Of a stretch of DNA of 64,000 bases, positions 44,549 through 55,300 are shown one piece after another (within the stretch, counting starts at the first letter, position 1; the number at the start of each line of letters is the position of its first letter). A program made the position numbers and the translations under genes. Under the pieces are notes generated by a model. The model made no database searches, had not been told where the DNA came from, and saw only the letters and a list, made by a program, of their open reading frames with translations. Source of the DNA: WHSW01 sp033856255 (GTDB lineage Bacteria > Actinomycetota > Thermoleophilia > Solirubrobacterales > 70-9); assembly GCA_033856255.1 (NCBI GenBank), contig JAWVFH010000004.1, forward strand, positions 62,001 to 126,000, written 5' to 3'.

Positions 44549-45279
44549 AACGAGGCACCGCCGTCGGCCGTGATCGTCTGACCCTGGACCATCTCCAGCT
44601 CCGGGTCGGCGAGCATCTCGACCAGCGCCGCGCAGTCCCCGGCGGTGACGCCGCGGCCCATCGGGTTGGCCGCGGCCGCCGCCTCGAGCCGTTCCGCGTA
44701 GGTGTCGGGGAACATCGAGCGGAAGGCGGCGGTGTCGACCGCGCCCGGCGAGACGCTCATCACCCGCACGCCGCGGGGGGCGCATTCGCGGGCCAGGTAG
44801 CGGACGATGTGCTCGCCGAGCGCCTTGGCGGTTCCGAGCGAGCCGTAGTCGGGGATGACGAAGCGGGCGCCGCGGCTGGTCAGGTAGAAGACGCTGCTGC
44901 CCTCGGCCATGATCGGCAGCGCCTCGCGGACCAGGTCGACGAGGGCGATGGCGTTGACGGCGATCGACTCGCGCAGGTCGTCCGAGCTCATCTCCAAGAG
45001 CGCGCCGGTCTGGGCCTTGGCGGCGGCGTGGACGAGCTGGTCGAGGTGGTCGACCTCGGCCCTGACGACGTCCAGCACCTCGGCGCAGCCCGCGGCGCTG
45101 CCGACGTCGGCCTTGATCAGGTGCGGCCTGCCGCCCGCCGCCTCGACCGCGGCACGCGCCTCCTCGGCCGCCGCGTCGTCGGCGTGGTAGTTGATGAAGA
45201 CGTCGGTGCCGCCGGGCGCAAAGCGCTCGGCGATCGCGCGTCCCAGCCCGCTGGAGCCGCCGGTGACGAGGATCGCCAC
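44545..45279 (-). CDS. Short-chain dehydrogenase with Y-x6-K active site (FabL-like)
   Basis: SDR of 244 residues from a GTG (45277-45279) that follows the EthD stop by 4 bases and has GAAGG upstream; a TTG 27 bases earlier is less likely. The cofactor loop is TGGSSGLG and the catalytic Ser is about 135. The Tyr and Lys are six residues apart (DYGSLGTAK, Tyr145/Lys152) instead of the normal three, which is the signature of FabL-type enoyl reductases. So it may reduce a C=C bond of an acyl thioester rather than a carbonyl. Confidence 0.88.
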   Translation of the reverse strand: MAILVTGGSSGLGRAIAERFAPGGTDVFINYHADDAAAEEARAAVEAAGGRPHLIKADVGSAAGCAEVLDVVRAEVDHLDQLVHAAAKAQTGALLEMSSDDLRESIAVNAIALVDLVREALPIMAEGSSVFYLTSRGARFVIPDYGSLGTAKALGEHIVRYLARECAPRGVRVMSVSPGAVDTAAFRSMFPDTYAERLEAAAAANPMGRGVTAGDCAALVEMLADPELEMVQGQTITADGGASL

Positions 45280-45283
45280 CGGC

Positions 45284-45622
45284 TCAGCCCTTCGGGAGGT
45301 CGGCAACGACCTCCTCGCCGGCCTCGACGGTGAGGGTGACGCCGAAGCGCTCGATCATCGTCGCCGAGCATTCGCGCAGCGTCGCCCACTCGTCGGAGCC
45401 GGTGCACTCTTCAAACGCCGGCTTGTCGGGGAAGACCATCTCGGCGATCCGGTAATGGATCGACCCGCCGCCCTCGAAGCCCTCGTTGGTGCGGCTGGTG
45501 ACCAGGCGCGCCAGGTTCGGCACCACCTCCGCCTTCGGGCAGTGGGTCGAGGCGTAGTACTCCTCGAAGGCCTCGACGTCCTCCGGCTGCGGTGCCGACC
45601 AATACGAGTACAGCTTGTACAT
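45284..45622 (-). CDS. EthD-domain protein
   Basis: Dimeric ferredoxin-like fold protein of 112 residues: it begins YKLYSYWSAPQPEDVEAFEE, has YYASTHCPKAEVVPNL (the EthD HxPL-like region) and ends with a strand rich in Val. A GGAGGAG ribosome site precedes the ATG. EthD proteins accompany oxygenases and ring-degrading enzymes; some are decarboxylases or cyclases. It is the first gene of the operon, downstream of a 14-base palindrome. Confidence 0.8.
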   Translation of the reverse strand: MYKLYSYWSAPQPEDVEAFEEYYASTHCPKAEVVPNLARLVTSRTNEGFEGGGSIHYRIAEMVFPDKPAFEECTGSDEWATLRECSATMIERFGVTLTVEAGEEVVADLPKG

Positions 45623-45642
45623 GGCTTCTCCTCCGTCGGTTC

Positions 45643-45656
45643 AGCGGGGCCCCGCT
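45643..45656. promoter_or_regulatory. 14-bp perfect palindrome upstream of the EthD operon
   Basis: AGCGGGGCCCCGCT is its own reverse complement. It lies 21 bases upstream of the EthD start in an otherwise unassigned 182-base intergenic region. It may be an operator or an early-leader hairpin; in such GC-rich DNA a chance palindrome cannot be excluded. Confidence 0.4.
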
Positions 45657-45804
45657 TGACCTTCGCAAATGAATCCCGGGGTCGTGGCCGGGCGCCGCGG
45701 CGGAGTTGTGGAATCGACGAAGTGAGGCCGGCGGCTGTCGATACCCACAGGCGCGACCCCGCGGGCGGCTGGAGCTTCACCCGCGCGGCGCCTAGGTTCG
45801 GCCT

Positions 45805-46878
45805 ATGGCCAGCCTTCCCGCCGACGTGGTCCAAACCACGGCGGAGGCCGCGGATCTGGAGCTCGAGCCGCTGCTGGTACTGGAGCCATTGGAGGCGTAC
45901 CTGGACGCCGCCGGGCTCGGGTCGGAGCCGATCGAGCCGACGGCGATCGGCGACGGCCACTCCAACGTCACCTACCTCCTGCGGCGGGGCGAGGAGAGGC
46001 TGGTCCTGCGGCGCCCGCCGCGCGGCCCCCTCCCCCCTTCCGCCCACGACGTCCTGCGCGAGGCGCGGCTGCTGGCGGCGCTCCATCCGCTTGGGTTCCG
46101 GGTCCCGGAGGTGCTGGCGAGTTGCGAGGACGAGGGGGTGATCGGGGCACCGTTCTACGTGATGCCATTCGTCGAGGGGCACGTCCTGACCGAGGAGCTG
46201 CCGCCCGCGCTCGGCGGCGAAGAGGGGCCGCGGCGGATCGCCGCGGAACTGGTCGACTGCCTGGTCGAACTGCACGCCGTCGATGTCGAGGGCGCCGGAC
46301 TGGCCGACATCGGCCGCGCCGAGGGCTACCTGGAGCGGCAGCTGAAGCGCTTCACCGGCCTGCTCGAGCGGAACGCGACGCGGGGGCTGCCCGAGTTGGA
46401 GCTAGTCGGCGGGTGGCTGGCCGACAACCTGCCCAGCTCCCCGCCCGCCACCGTCGTCCACGGCGACTACCGACTCGGCAACGTGATGTACGCACCGGCC
46501 GAGCCGCGCCTGCTCGCCGTCCTCGACTGGGAGATGGCGACGATCGGCGACCCGCTCGCCGACCTCGGCTACATGACCGCGATGTGGGTCGACACCGACG
46601 ACCCCCACAACGCCGTCGGCGACCTCTCCGCCGTCACCCGGCTGCCCGGCTTCCCCCCGCGCCGATTCCTCGCCGAGCGCTACGCCGCCGCCACTGACGT
46701 CTCGCTCGACGCCCTCCCCTGGTACCAGGTGCTGGCGATCTGGAAGGCCGCAATCTTCCTCGAGGGCAGCTACAAGCGATTCCAGGAGGGGACGACGAGC
46801 GACCCCTATTTCGGTCGGCTGGGCGACGGCGTCGAGGCGCTCGGCCGGCTCGCCTACGAGCGGGCGGGACTCAGCTGA
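45805..46878 (+). CDS. Phosphotransferase (APH/ACAD10-type kinase-like)
   Basis: Kinase-like protein of 357 residues of the aminoglycoside phosphotransferase superfamily. N-lobe: TAIGDGHSNVTYLLRRGE. Catalytic loop VVHGDYRLGNVMY and metal-binding VLDWEMATIGDPLADLGYM. This subgroup usually sits beside acyl-CoA dehydrogenases; relatives phosphorylate 4-hydroxyacyl-CoAs before dehydration. Here an acyl-CoA dehydrogenase lies just beyond the divergent TetR gene, so a similar role is likely. Its 3' end overlaps the TetR gene by 8 bases. Confidence 0.85.
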   Translation: MASLPADVVQTTAEAADLELEPLLVLEPLEAYLDAAGLGSEPIEPTAIGDGHSNVTYLLRRGEERLVLRRPPRGPLPPSAHDVLREARLLAALHPLGFRVPEVLASCEDEGVIGAPFYVMPFVEGHVLTEELPPALGGEEGPRRIAAELVDCLVELHAVDVEGAGLADIGRAEGYLERQLKRFTGLLERNATRGLPELELVGGWLADNLPSSPPATVVHGDYRLGNVMYAPAEPRLLAVLDWEMATIGDPLADLGYMTAMWVDTDDPHNAVGDLSAVTRLPGFPPRRFLAERYAAATDVSLDALPWYQVLAIWKAAIFLEGSYKRFQEGTTSDPYFGRLGDGVEALGRLAYERAGLS

Positions 46879-47524
46879 CGGACGGCTGGGCGGCGCGCAG
46901 GATCACGTCGCAGTAGCCGTCGGCGATCTGCTCGGGGCTGAGGCGGCCGCGGGGGCGCAGCCACTGGGGGGTGTAGTTGACCATCCCGAGCAGGGTGAGG
47001 AGGGTGAAGGAGCGGTCGTCGAAATGCATCGAGCCGTCGCGCTCGCCACGGGCGAGGACGTCGTCGAGCAGCTGCTCGAAGGCCTTGCGCTGGCCGCGGA
47101 CGCGGCGCCACTGGGGCTCGCGCTCGATCACGTGGCGCTCCTGGGCAAAGACCAGCATGTGGTCGCGGTGGGAGGCGATCTGGGCGAGCCAGGCGTGCAG
47201 CAGCTCGCGCAGCTGGTCGGCGGGAGGCGCCGGCGTGGCGACGATCTCCCGCGCTCGCTCGAGCAGCGGGTCGAGCAGCTGGTCGCAGATCAGGATCAGG
47301 AGCTGGTCCTTGCTCTCGATGTAGTGGTAGAGGCCGCCGGCGGCGAGGCCGGTCGCCTCGGTCAGCTCGCTGATCGAGGTCGCCTGGTAGCCGCGCTCGG
47401 CGAACAGCCGCGCCGCGGTCGCGATCACCTCGCGGCGGCGGCGCTCGTAGCGCTCGCGCAGCGCGGGCCGGGTCGGGGGGGCCGGCCGGGTCCGGCGGGT
47501 GGCGCTTTGCGAGGGGGCTGCCAT
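46871..47524 (-). CDS. TetR-family transcriptional regulator
   Basis: Repressor-type protein of 217 residues. The N-terminal DNA-binding domain reads RREVIATAARLFAERGYQAT, then SISELTEATGLAAGGLYHYI, with typical TetR spacing. The C-terminal ligand domain is divergent and similar in style to fatty-acyl-CoA-responsive regulators. It is divergent from the acyl-CoA dehydrogenase operon across a 69-base gap containing an inverted repeat, so it most likely represses that operon and itself. Confidence 0.9.
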   Translation of the reverse strand: MAAPSQSATRRTRPAPPTRPALRERYERRRREVIATAARLFAERGYQATSISELTEATGLAAGGLYHYIESKDQLLILICDQLLDPLLERAREIVATPAPPADQLRELLHAWLAQIASHRDHMLVFAQERHVIEREPQWRRVRGQRKAFEQLLDDVLARGERDGSMHFDDRSFTLLTLLGMVNYTPQWLRPRGRLSPEQIADGYCDVILRAAQPSVS

Positions 47525-47543
47525 CTGGGAAAAACCCTAGCGA

Positions 47544-47584
47544 ATACCGAACGATCCCTCGAAATTAGAGCGCTCATTCGGTAT
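47544..47584. promoter_or_regulatory. Inverted repeat between tetR and the acyl-CoA dehydrogenase gene
   Basis: ATACCGAA (47544-47551) and TTCGGTAT (47577-47584) are exact reverse complements 25 bases apart. A smaller palindrome GAGCGCTC (47568-47575) lies inside, next to the right arm. The pattern fits two half-sites or two overlapping TetR operators covering the promoters of both divergent genes. Confidence 0.6.
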
Positions 47585-47587
47585 ATA
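47582..47587 (+). promoter_or_regulatory. Candidate -10 for a near-leaderless acyl-CoA dehydrogenase mRNA
   Basis: TATATA ends only 6 bases before the ATG at 47594. If used as a -10, transcription would begin at or within a base or two of the start codon, giving a leaderless mRNA. This agrees with the absence of a ribosome site before this ATG. Confidence 0.4.
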
Positions 47588-47593
47588 TCCAGG

Positions 47594-48727
47594 ATGGACT
47601 TCCAACTCTCAAACGAGCACCGCCTGATCCAGACCACCGTCCGCGACTTCGCCCAGCGGGAGGTGGCCCCGGCCGCCGAGGAGCTGGACCGCGAAAAGCG
47701 CTTCCCCTACGAGATCGTCGCCAAGCTCGGCGACCTCGGCCTGATGGGCATCCCCTTCCCCGAGGAGTACGGGGGCGGCGGCGGCGACTCGCTCGCCTAC
47801 GCGATCGCCGTCGAGGAACTGACCCGGGCCGATTCGTCGGTAGCGATCACCCTCTGCGCCCACACCTCGCTCGGCACCCAGCCGATCTTCCTGTTCGGCG
47901 ACGAGGAACAGAAACGCGAGTGGTTGCCGGAGCTCTGCGCGGGCCGCAAGCTAGGCGCCTTCGGACTGACCGAGCCAGAAGCGGGCTCCGACGCCGGCAA
48001 CGTCCACACCAAGGCGCGCCTGGAAGACGGCGAATGGGTGATCGACGGCGCCAAGCAGTTCATCACCAATGCCGGCACCGATATCTCCGGCGTCGTCTGC
48101 ATCACCGCCCGCACCGGCGAGGACGAGATCTCGAACCTGATCGTCCCCAACGGCACCCCCGGCTACGAGCAGGGCGAGCCCTACCGCAAGATGGGCTGGA
48201 ACGCCTCCGACACGCGGCCGCTCAGCTTCGACGGCGCCCGGGTCCCGGAAGCCAACCTGCTGGGGCCGCGCGGGATGGGCTTCCGCCAGTTCCTGCAGGT
48301 GCTCGACATCGGCCGCATCGGCGTCGCCGCGATGGGCGTCGGCCTCGCCCAGGGCGCGCTCGATGAGGCGCTCGCCTACGCCAAGGAGCGGCGCGCCTTC
48401 GGCCAGCCGATCTCGAAGTACCAGGCGATCCAGATCAAGCTCGCCGACATGTCGACCGAGATCGAAGCAGGCCGCCTGCTCGTCTACAAAGCGGCGATCC
48501 AGAAGGACCGCGGCGAAAACTTCTCGCTGACCGCGGCGCAGGCGAAGCTTAAGACCGGCCGGCTCGCCGTCCGCTGCGCCGAGGAGGCGGTCCAGATCCA
48601 CGGCGGCTACGGCTACATCGAGGAGTACCCGGTCTGCCGCTTCTACCGCGACGCGAAGATCCTCACGATCGGCGAGGGCACCGACGAGATCCAGCAAATG
48701 GTTATCGCCAGGGCGCTGGGCGTCTGA
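47594..48727 (+). CDS. Acyl-CoA dehydrogenase
   Basis: FAD enzyme of 377 residues oxidising acyl-CoA to enoyl-CoA and passing electrons to EtfAB. Motifs: MGIPFPEEYGGGGGDSLAY, GAFGLTEPEAGSDAGN, the FAD loop QFITNAGTD, and the C-terminal QIHGGYGYIEEYPVCRFYRD and IGEGTDEIQ. The catalytic Glu is at this C-terminal position (about 361), as in short- and medium-chain and short-branched enzymes. Isovaleryl-CoA dehydrogenase has Gly here and its Glu elsewhere, so leucine catabolism is not proven despite the carboxylase genes that follow by 3 bases. Confidence 0.92.
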   Translation: MDFQLSNEHRLIQTTVRDFAQREVAPAAEELDREKRFPYEIVAKLGDLGLMGIPFPEEYGGGGGDSLAYAIAVEELTRADSSVAITLCAHTSLGTQPIFLFGDEEQKREWLPELCAGRKLGAFGLTEPEAGSDAGNVHTKARLEDGEWVIDGAKQFITNAGTDISGVVCITARTGEDEISNLIVPNGTPGYEQGEPYRKMGWNASDTRPLSFDGARVPEANLLGPRGMGFRQFLQVLDIGRIGVAAMGVGLAQGALDEALAYAKERRAFGQPISKYQAIQIKLADMSTEIEAGRLLVYKAAIQKDRGENFSLTAAQAKLKTGRLAVRCAEEAVQIHGGYGYIEEYPVCRFYRDAKILTIGEGTDEIQQMVIARALGV

Positions 48728-48730
48728 GCC

Positions 48731-50727
<1,997 letters not shown>

Positions 50728-50731
<4 letters not shown>

Positions 50732-52293
50732 GCACCCAGCTGACGAGCCACGCGCGGCCCGGCACGCCGGAGTTCGAGCGCAACGAAGCCGAGCACCGGC
50801 GGCTGGCGGCGGAGCTGGCCGAACGGCTCGCGCGCGTCGCGGCCGGCGGCGGCGAGAAGGCGCGCGAGCGCCACACCGCACGCGGCAAGCTGCTTCCGCG
50901 CGAGCGGGTCGACCGTCTCTGCGATCCCGGCTCGCCCTTCCTCGAGCTCTCGGCACTGGCGGCCGAGGACCTCTACGACGGCGCCGCGCCGGGGGCGGGG
51001 ATGATCACCGGCATCGCCCGGATCAGCGGCCGCGAGGTCGTCGTCGTCGCCAACGACGCCACCGTCAAAGGCGGCACCTACTACCCGATGACGGTGAAGA
51101 AGCACCTGCGCGCGCAGGAGGTAGCGCTGCACAACAACCTCCCCTGCGTCTACCTGGTCGACTCGGGCGGCGCCTTCCTGCCGATGCAGGACGAGGTCTT
51201 CCCCGACCGCGAGCACTTCGGCCGCATCTTCTTCAACCAGGCGACGATGTCGGCCAAGGGCATCCCCCAGATCGCCGCGGTGATGGGCTCTTGCACCGCC
51301 GGCGGCGCCTACGTCCCGGCGATGAGCGATGAGACGGTGATCGTCCGCGACCAGGGCACGATCTTCCTCGGCGGCCCGCCGCTGGTCAAAGCGGCGACCG
51401 GTCAGGAGGTGACCGCCGAGGAGCTCGGCGGCGGTGAGCTCCACGCTCGCACCTCGGGCGTCGTCGACCACCTGGCCGAGGACGACGCCGAGGCGCTGCG
51501 GATCGTCCGCTCGATCGTCGCGACGCTGCCGCCGAAGGCGCCGGCGCCCTGGCAGCGGCAGGCGGTCGAGGAGCCGGCGGTCGACCCGGCGACCCTCTAC
51601 GGCGCCATCCCCCCCGACAGCCGCACCCCGTATGACCCGCGCGAGATCATCGCCCGGATAGTCGACGGCAGCCGCGTCCACGAGTTCAAGGCCGAGTACG
51701 GGACGACCCTGGTCTGCGCCTTCGCCCACATCCACGGCCACCCGGTCGGGATCGTCGCCAACCACGGCATCCTCTTCAGCGAGAGCGCCCTGAAGGCGGC
51801 CCACTTCGTCGAGCTCTGCGACCAGCGCAAGGTGCCGCTCCTATTCCTGCAGAACATCTCCGGCTTCATGGTCGGCCCCGAATACGAGGCCGGCGGGATC
51901 GCCAAGGACGGCGCCAAGATGGTGGCGGCGGTCGCCACCGCCCGAGTCCCCAAGCTGACCCTGATCGTCGGCGGCTCCTTCGGCGCCGGCAACTACGGCA
52001 TGTGCGGTCGCGCCTACTCCCCCCGCTTCCTCTGGATGTGGCCCAACGCGAGGATCTCGGTGATGGGCGGCGAGCAGGCGGCGACGGTGATGACCGAGGT
52101 CGGCCAACCCGAGGTCGGCGCCGAGCTTCGCGACCAGTACGAGCGCCAGGGCAACCCCTACTACTCCACCGCCCGGATCTGGGACGACGGCGTCATCGGC
52201 CCGCTGGACACGCGGCGGATCCTCGGCCTGGCCCTCGGCGCCTGCGCAAATGCGCCGCTGGCAGAGCCGGCGGCGCCGGTGTTCAGGATGTGA
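50728..52293 (+). CDS. Acyl-CoA carboxylase carboxyltransferase subunit (methylcrotonyl-CoA type)
   Basis: Beta subunit of 521 residues with two crotonase-like halves. RHTARGKLLPRERVDRLCDP, PCVYLVDSGGAFLPMQDEVF, MGSCTAGGAYVPAMSDE and especially GTIFLGGPPLVKAATGQEV are typical of 3-methylcrotonyl-CoA carboxylase and geranyl-CoA carboxylase rather than acetyl/propionyl-CoA enzymes. The C-terminal half has QNISGFMVGPEYEAGGIAKD and GGSFGAGNYGMCGRAY. With the alpha subunit it would carboxylate a 3-methyl-branched enoyl-CoA made by the upstream dehydrogenase. Confidence 0.92.
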
Positions 52294-52321
52294 GCGCTTC
52301 CGGGCCAGCTGTTCTCACTGG

Positions 52322-55300
52322 CTAGATCCCAAGCCACCCCTCGGACCAGTTCCAGCCGAGGCCGACGTGAGCGCCCTGCAGGATCCGCGCCGTCGGCCCC
52401 ATGCGCACATTGACTCCGGCTTCTTCCAGAGCCTCGATCTGGAACTTATCCGAGCAGCCCCGGGCGTCGAGCCAAGAGAGCTCGGGGAGCGCTTCCAGAA
52501 CCGAGAAGTCCGTGATCGCGTCGCAGTTGGTGATTGCCAGGCGCGACAAAACCTTAAGCTCTCGCAGCGGACCCAGGTCGGTGATGCCGCTGCAGTTTCC
52601 GAGGTGCAGCTCTTCGAGGGCAGGCAGCGACGCGACCCACTCCAGCTCGGAGATCCCGGTGCACCCCGAGAGGAAGAGGCGCCTCAACTCCGGCAGCTCG
52701 ATCGCGGGAAAGGTGTTCAGTCCGGTGCAATCGGCGAGGCTGAGGACCTGCAGCCGGTCCAGCGAGCCGAGCCACGTCACGTCCTCCAAGCTGGGAGTGT
52801 CCTCGATCGCCAGCTGGCCGAGCGAGGTGCAACCACCCAGGGCGGACGCATCGTCGATCTTTCCCGGGTTCTGCAACGCGAACACCTCCAGCTGCCGCGC
52901 TTCGCTGAGTGGCGAGAGATCGGTGATCTCCGGAGCGTCGTCGATCAGGACCACTCTCAGGCTTGGCAACCGGGCGAGCTCGTCGACGTTGAGCAGATGC
53001 TGGCAGTCGTCGAGGCTGAGAACCTGCAGCGACGCGCACCCCGCGAGGGCGGACAGGTCTTCGATACCGACATCCCAGAGGGACAGTCGCTCGAGTGCGG
53101 CCGGCAGCGGCGGCAGCTCATCCAGGAAGGCGATGCCGTTGAGCCGCAGAGCCCTGAGACGCGACAGGTGGGCGATCCCCGACACGTCGGTGAGCCTCGG
53201 ACACAAGGCCAGCGAGAGCCCCTCGAGATCCGGAAGTTCGCCGTCGGCGATGTGGGTGAGATGGCTCATCTGCGAGATCCCCAACGTCGACAGCTTCGGA
53301 ATCTGCTGTAGAGGGGGCACCATCGTGAGGTCCTGCACGTTGACCAAAAGGATCTCGGCCAGCGCCGGATGCTGGGCGATCGCCTCCCACGGCCACTCTC
53401 CGGCCGGCGTTGCGACGGCGCTGCCATCGCAGATCAGGGACCGGGCGTTTGCCATCGAGGCGATGCCCTGCAGCCCCGCCGGGTCGGAGACGAGGATTTC
53501 GCCGTAGTCCAGACGAGAGTGGCTGAGCACACGGCGCGCGTATTCCTCGGTTGGGAACTCCTCCCATGCCCGCACCAGCGCCCGCGCGACCGTGACCCTG
53601 CGATCGGGCCCGAATTTCTCCAGCTGCACCAGCGCCGAGTCGCCGCCGATCAGACTGAGGGCGCGGACGCAGGCGGCTGCGGTCACCGCCGTTGAGCCGA
53701 CCGCGTATTTGCCCAGCAGGGTCGCGGCGAGCTCGCCGGCAGAGGCGATCGCTTTGGCCTCGGTGAGATTGCGGGGCGGGATCAACCGCTGGAGCAGGCC
53801 GTCGACCCTGCCCGTGAGCTGCGGCGAGAGCTCGGCCGAGGTATCGAGGCAGCCGACCGCCAGCAAGTGGAGCCGGTGGCGCAACAACGACTCGCCGTCG
53901 CCGCGCTCGATCAGGCCCTTGATCAGAGCTTCCCGCATCGAGAGATCGGCGACTCCCGCCGCCAGTACGACCACTTCCTGCCATTGGTCCTGGTGGGCAT
54001 GCTCGAGCAGCATTCCCGCGGAGCGCGTCTCGACCGCCTCCTTCGCCGCCAGGTACTCCTGGAAGGTGCGATGGATGAAATCGACCCGCCCCTCCACGGG
54101 CTGTCGCAGCAGTCCACTTCTCAGCAGCAGGTGCTTGGTGACCTCCTCCGCACTCGCGTCGACCCGCGGCATTCCCTCCAAGCGGTCCTGGACCAAAGCG
54201 ACGAGATCCTCGGTCGTCGAGTCGGACCTGCTGTTGTTGAGCAGCCAGAGCGCGAAGACGCGGAGCAGGATCTCCTTCTCGCGCAAGCCGAGCTGGGCGA
54301 TGTCGCCCTTCACCCGGCGCTCGACGTCGCGACGCTCCAGCAGCATCTCCAGCGCGATCCGGTAAAGCTCGATCCGGTCCGACGGGATCTGGGCGCGCCG
54401 ATCTCGGTTGAGGGCGCAGAGCATCGCGCATAGCAGCGGGCTGCTCGCGAGGTTTCGAATCGATCGCGTCTCGCGCACGGTCCCCTTCAGGCTCTCGGCG
54501 AGCTCCTCCAGTTCCTGCGTCTCCTCCAGATCGGAGACCGAGGCGACGATCGCGTTGTGCCAGTGGTCGACGAAGGCGGAGATCGCGGCCAGGCCCATCG
54601 GCTCGAGGACGACCGATTCGAATCCGTCCGCGGCCAGCCAGTCGTCGCCGACCGCGGGCGGGCGCGAGGTCAGCACGTACCTAGCGTCCGGATAGGCGGC
54701 GACGAGGTCGACCAGCCATTCGTGCGCGGTCTGCCGCTTCTCCTCGGGCAGCTCGTCGATCCCGTCGACGAGGACGAGCGCGGTGCCGTCACGCAGGTGG
54801 CTAACCGCCCAGTCCTCGGGTGGGCTGGTGTGCTGGTTGATCCCGGTGGTGAAGTTGGAGATCTGAGGCAGGTCGACGTCGACAAAGCGCCGCAGCTGCA
54901 GCAGAAACGGCACCGAGTCGTTCCAGTCGGCAAGCGCGCCGTCGAAGCTGCCGCGGGCGCTGTTGACCGCCAGCCACTGCAGCAACGTCGTCTTCCCCGA
55001 CCCCGCCTCACCGCGGATCAGAACGCGATTGCGACGACCGAGCGCTTCGTCCACCGGGATCGAGGCTTCGTCTTCTTCCTGTTCCGCCCCGAGGTCACGA
55101 TCGCCTGCCTCGCCGCCGGTCTCGTCGGTGAGCCGGTCGAGACGCGCGGCGGCCGTCAGGGTGAGGTAGGCGACGCTCAGCGAATAGCGGCTGCGCGGCT
55201 GCGCGGTCGTGACCCCGAAGAGCTCGAGTTGATCGAGCTTGCGGGCGACGTCGCGGCGGTACTGGGCCTCGAAGACGGCCGCCTCCCCTCCCCCGAGCCC

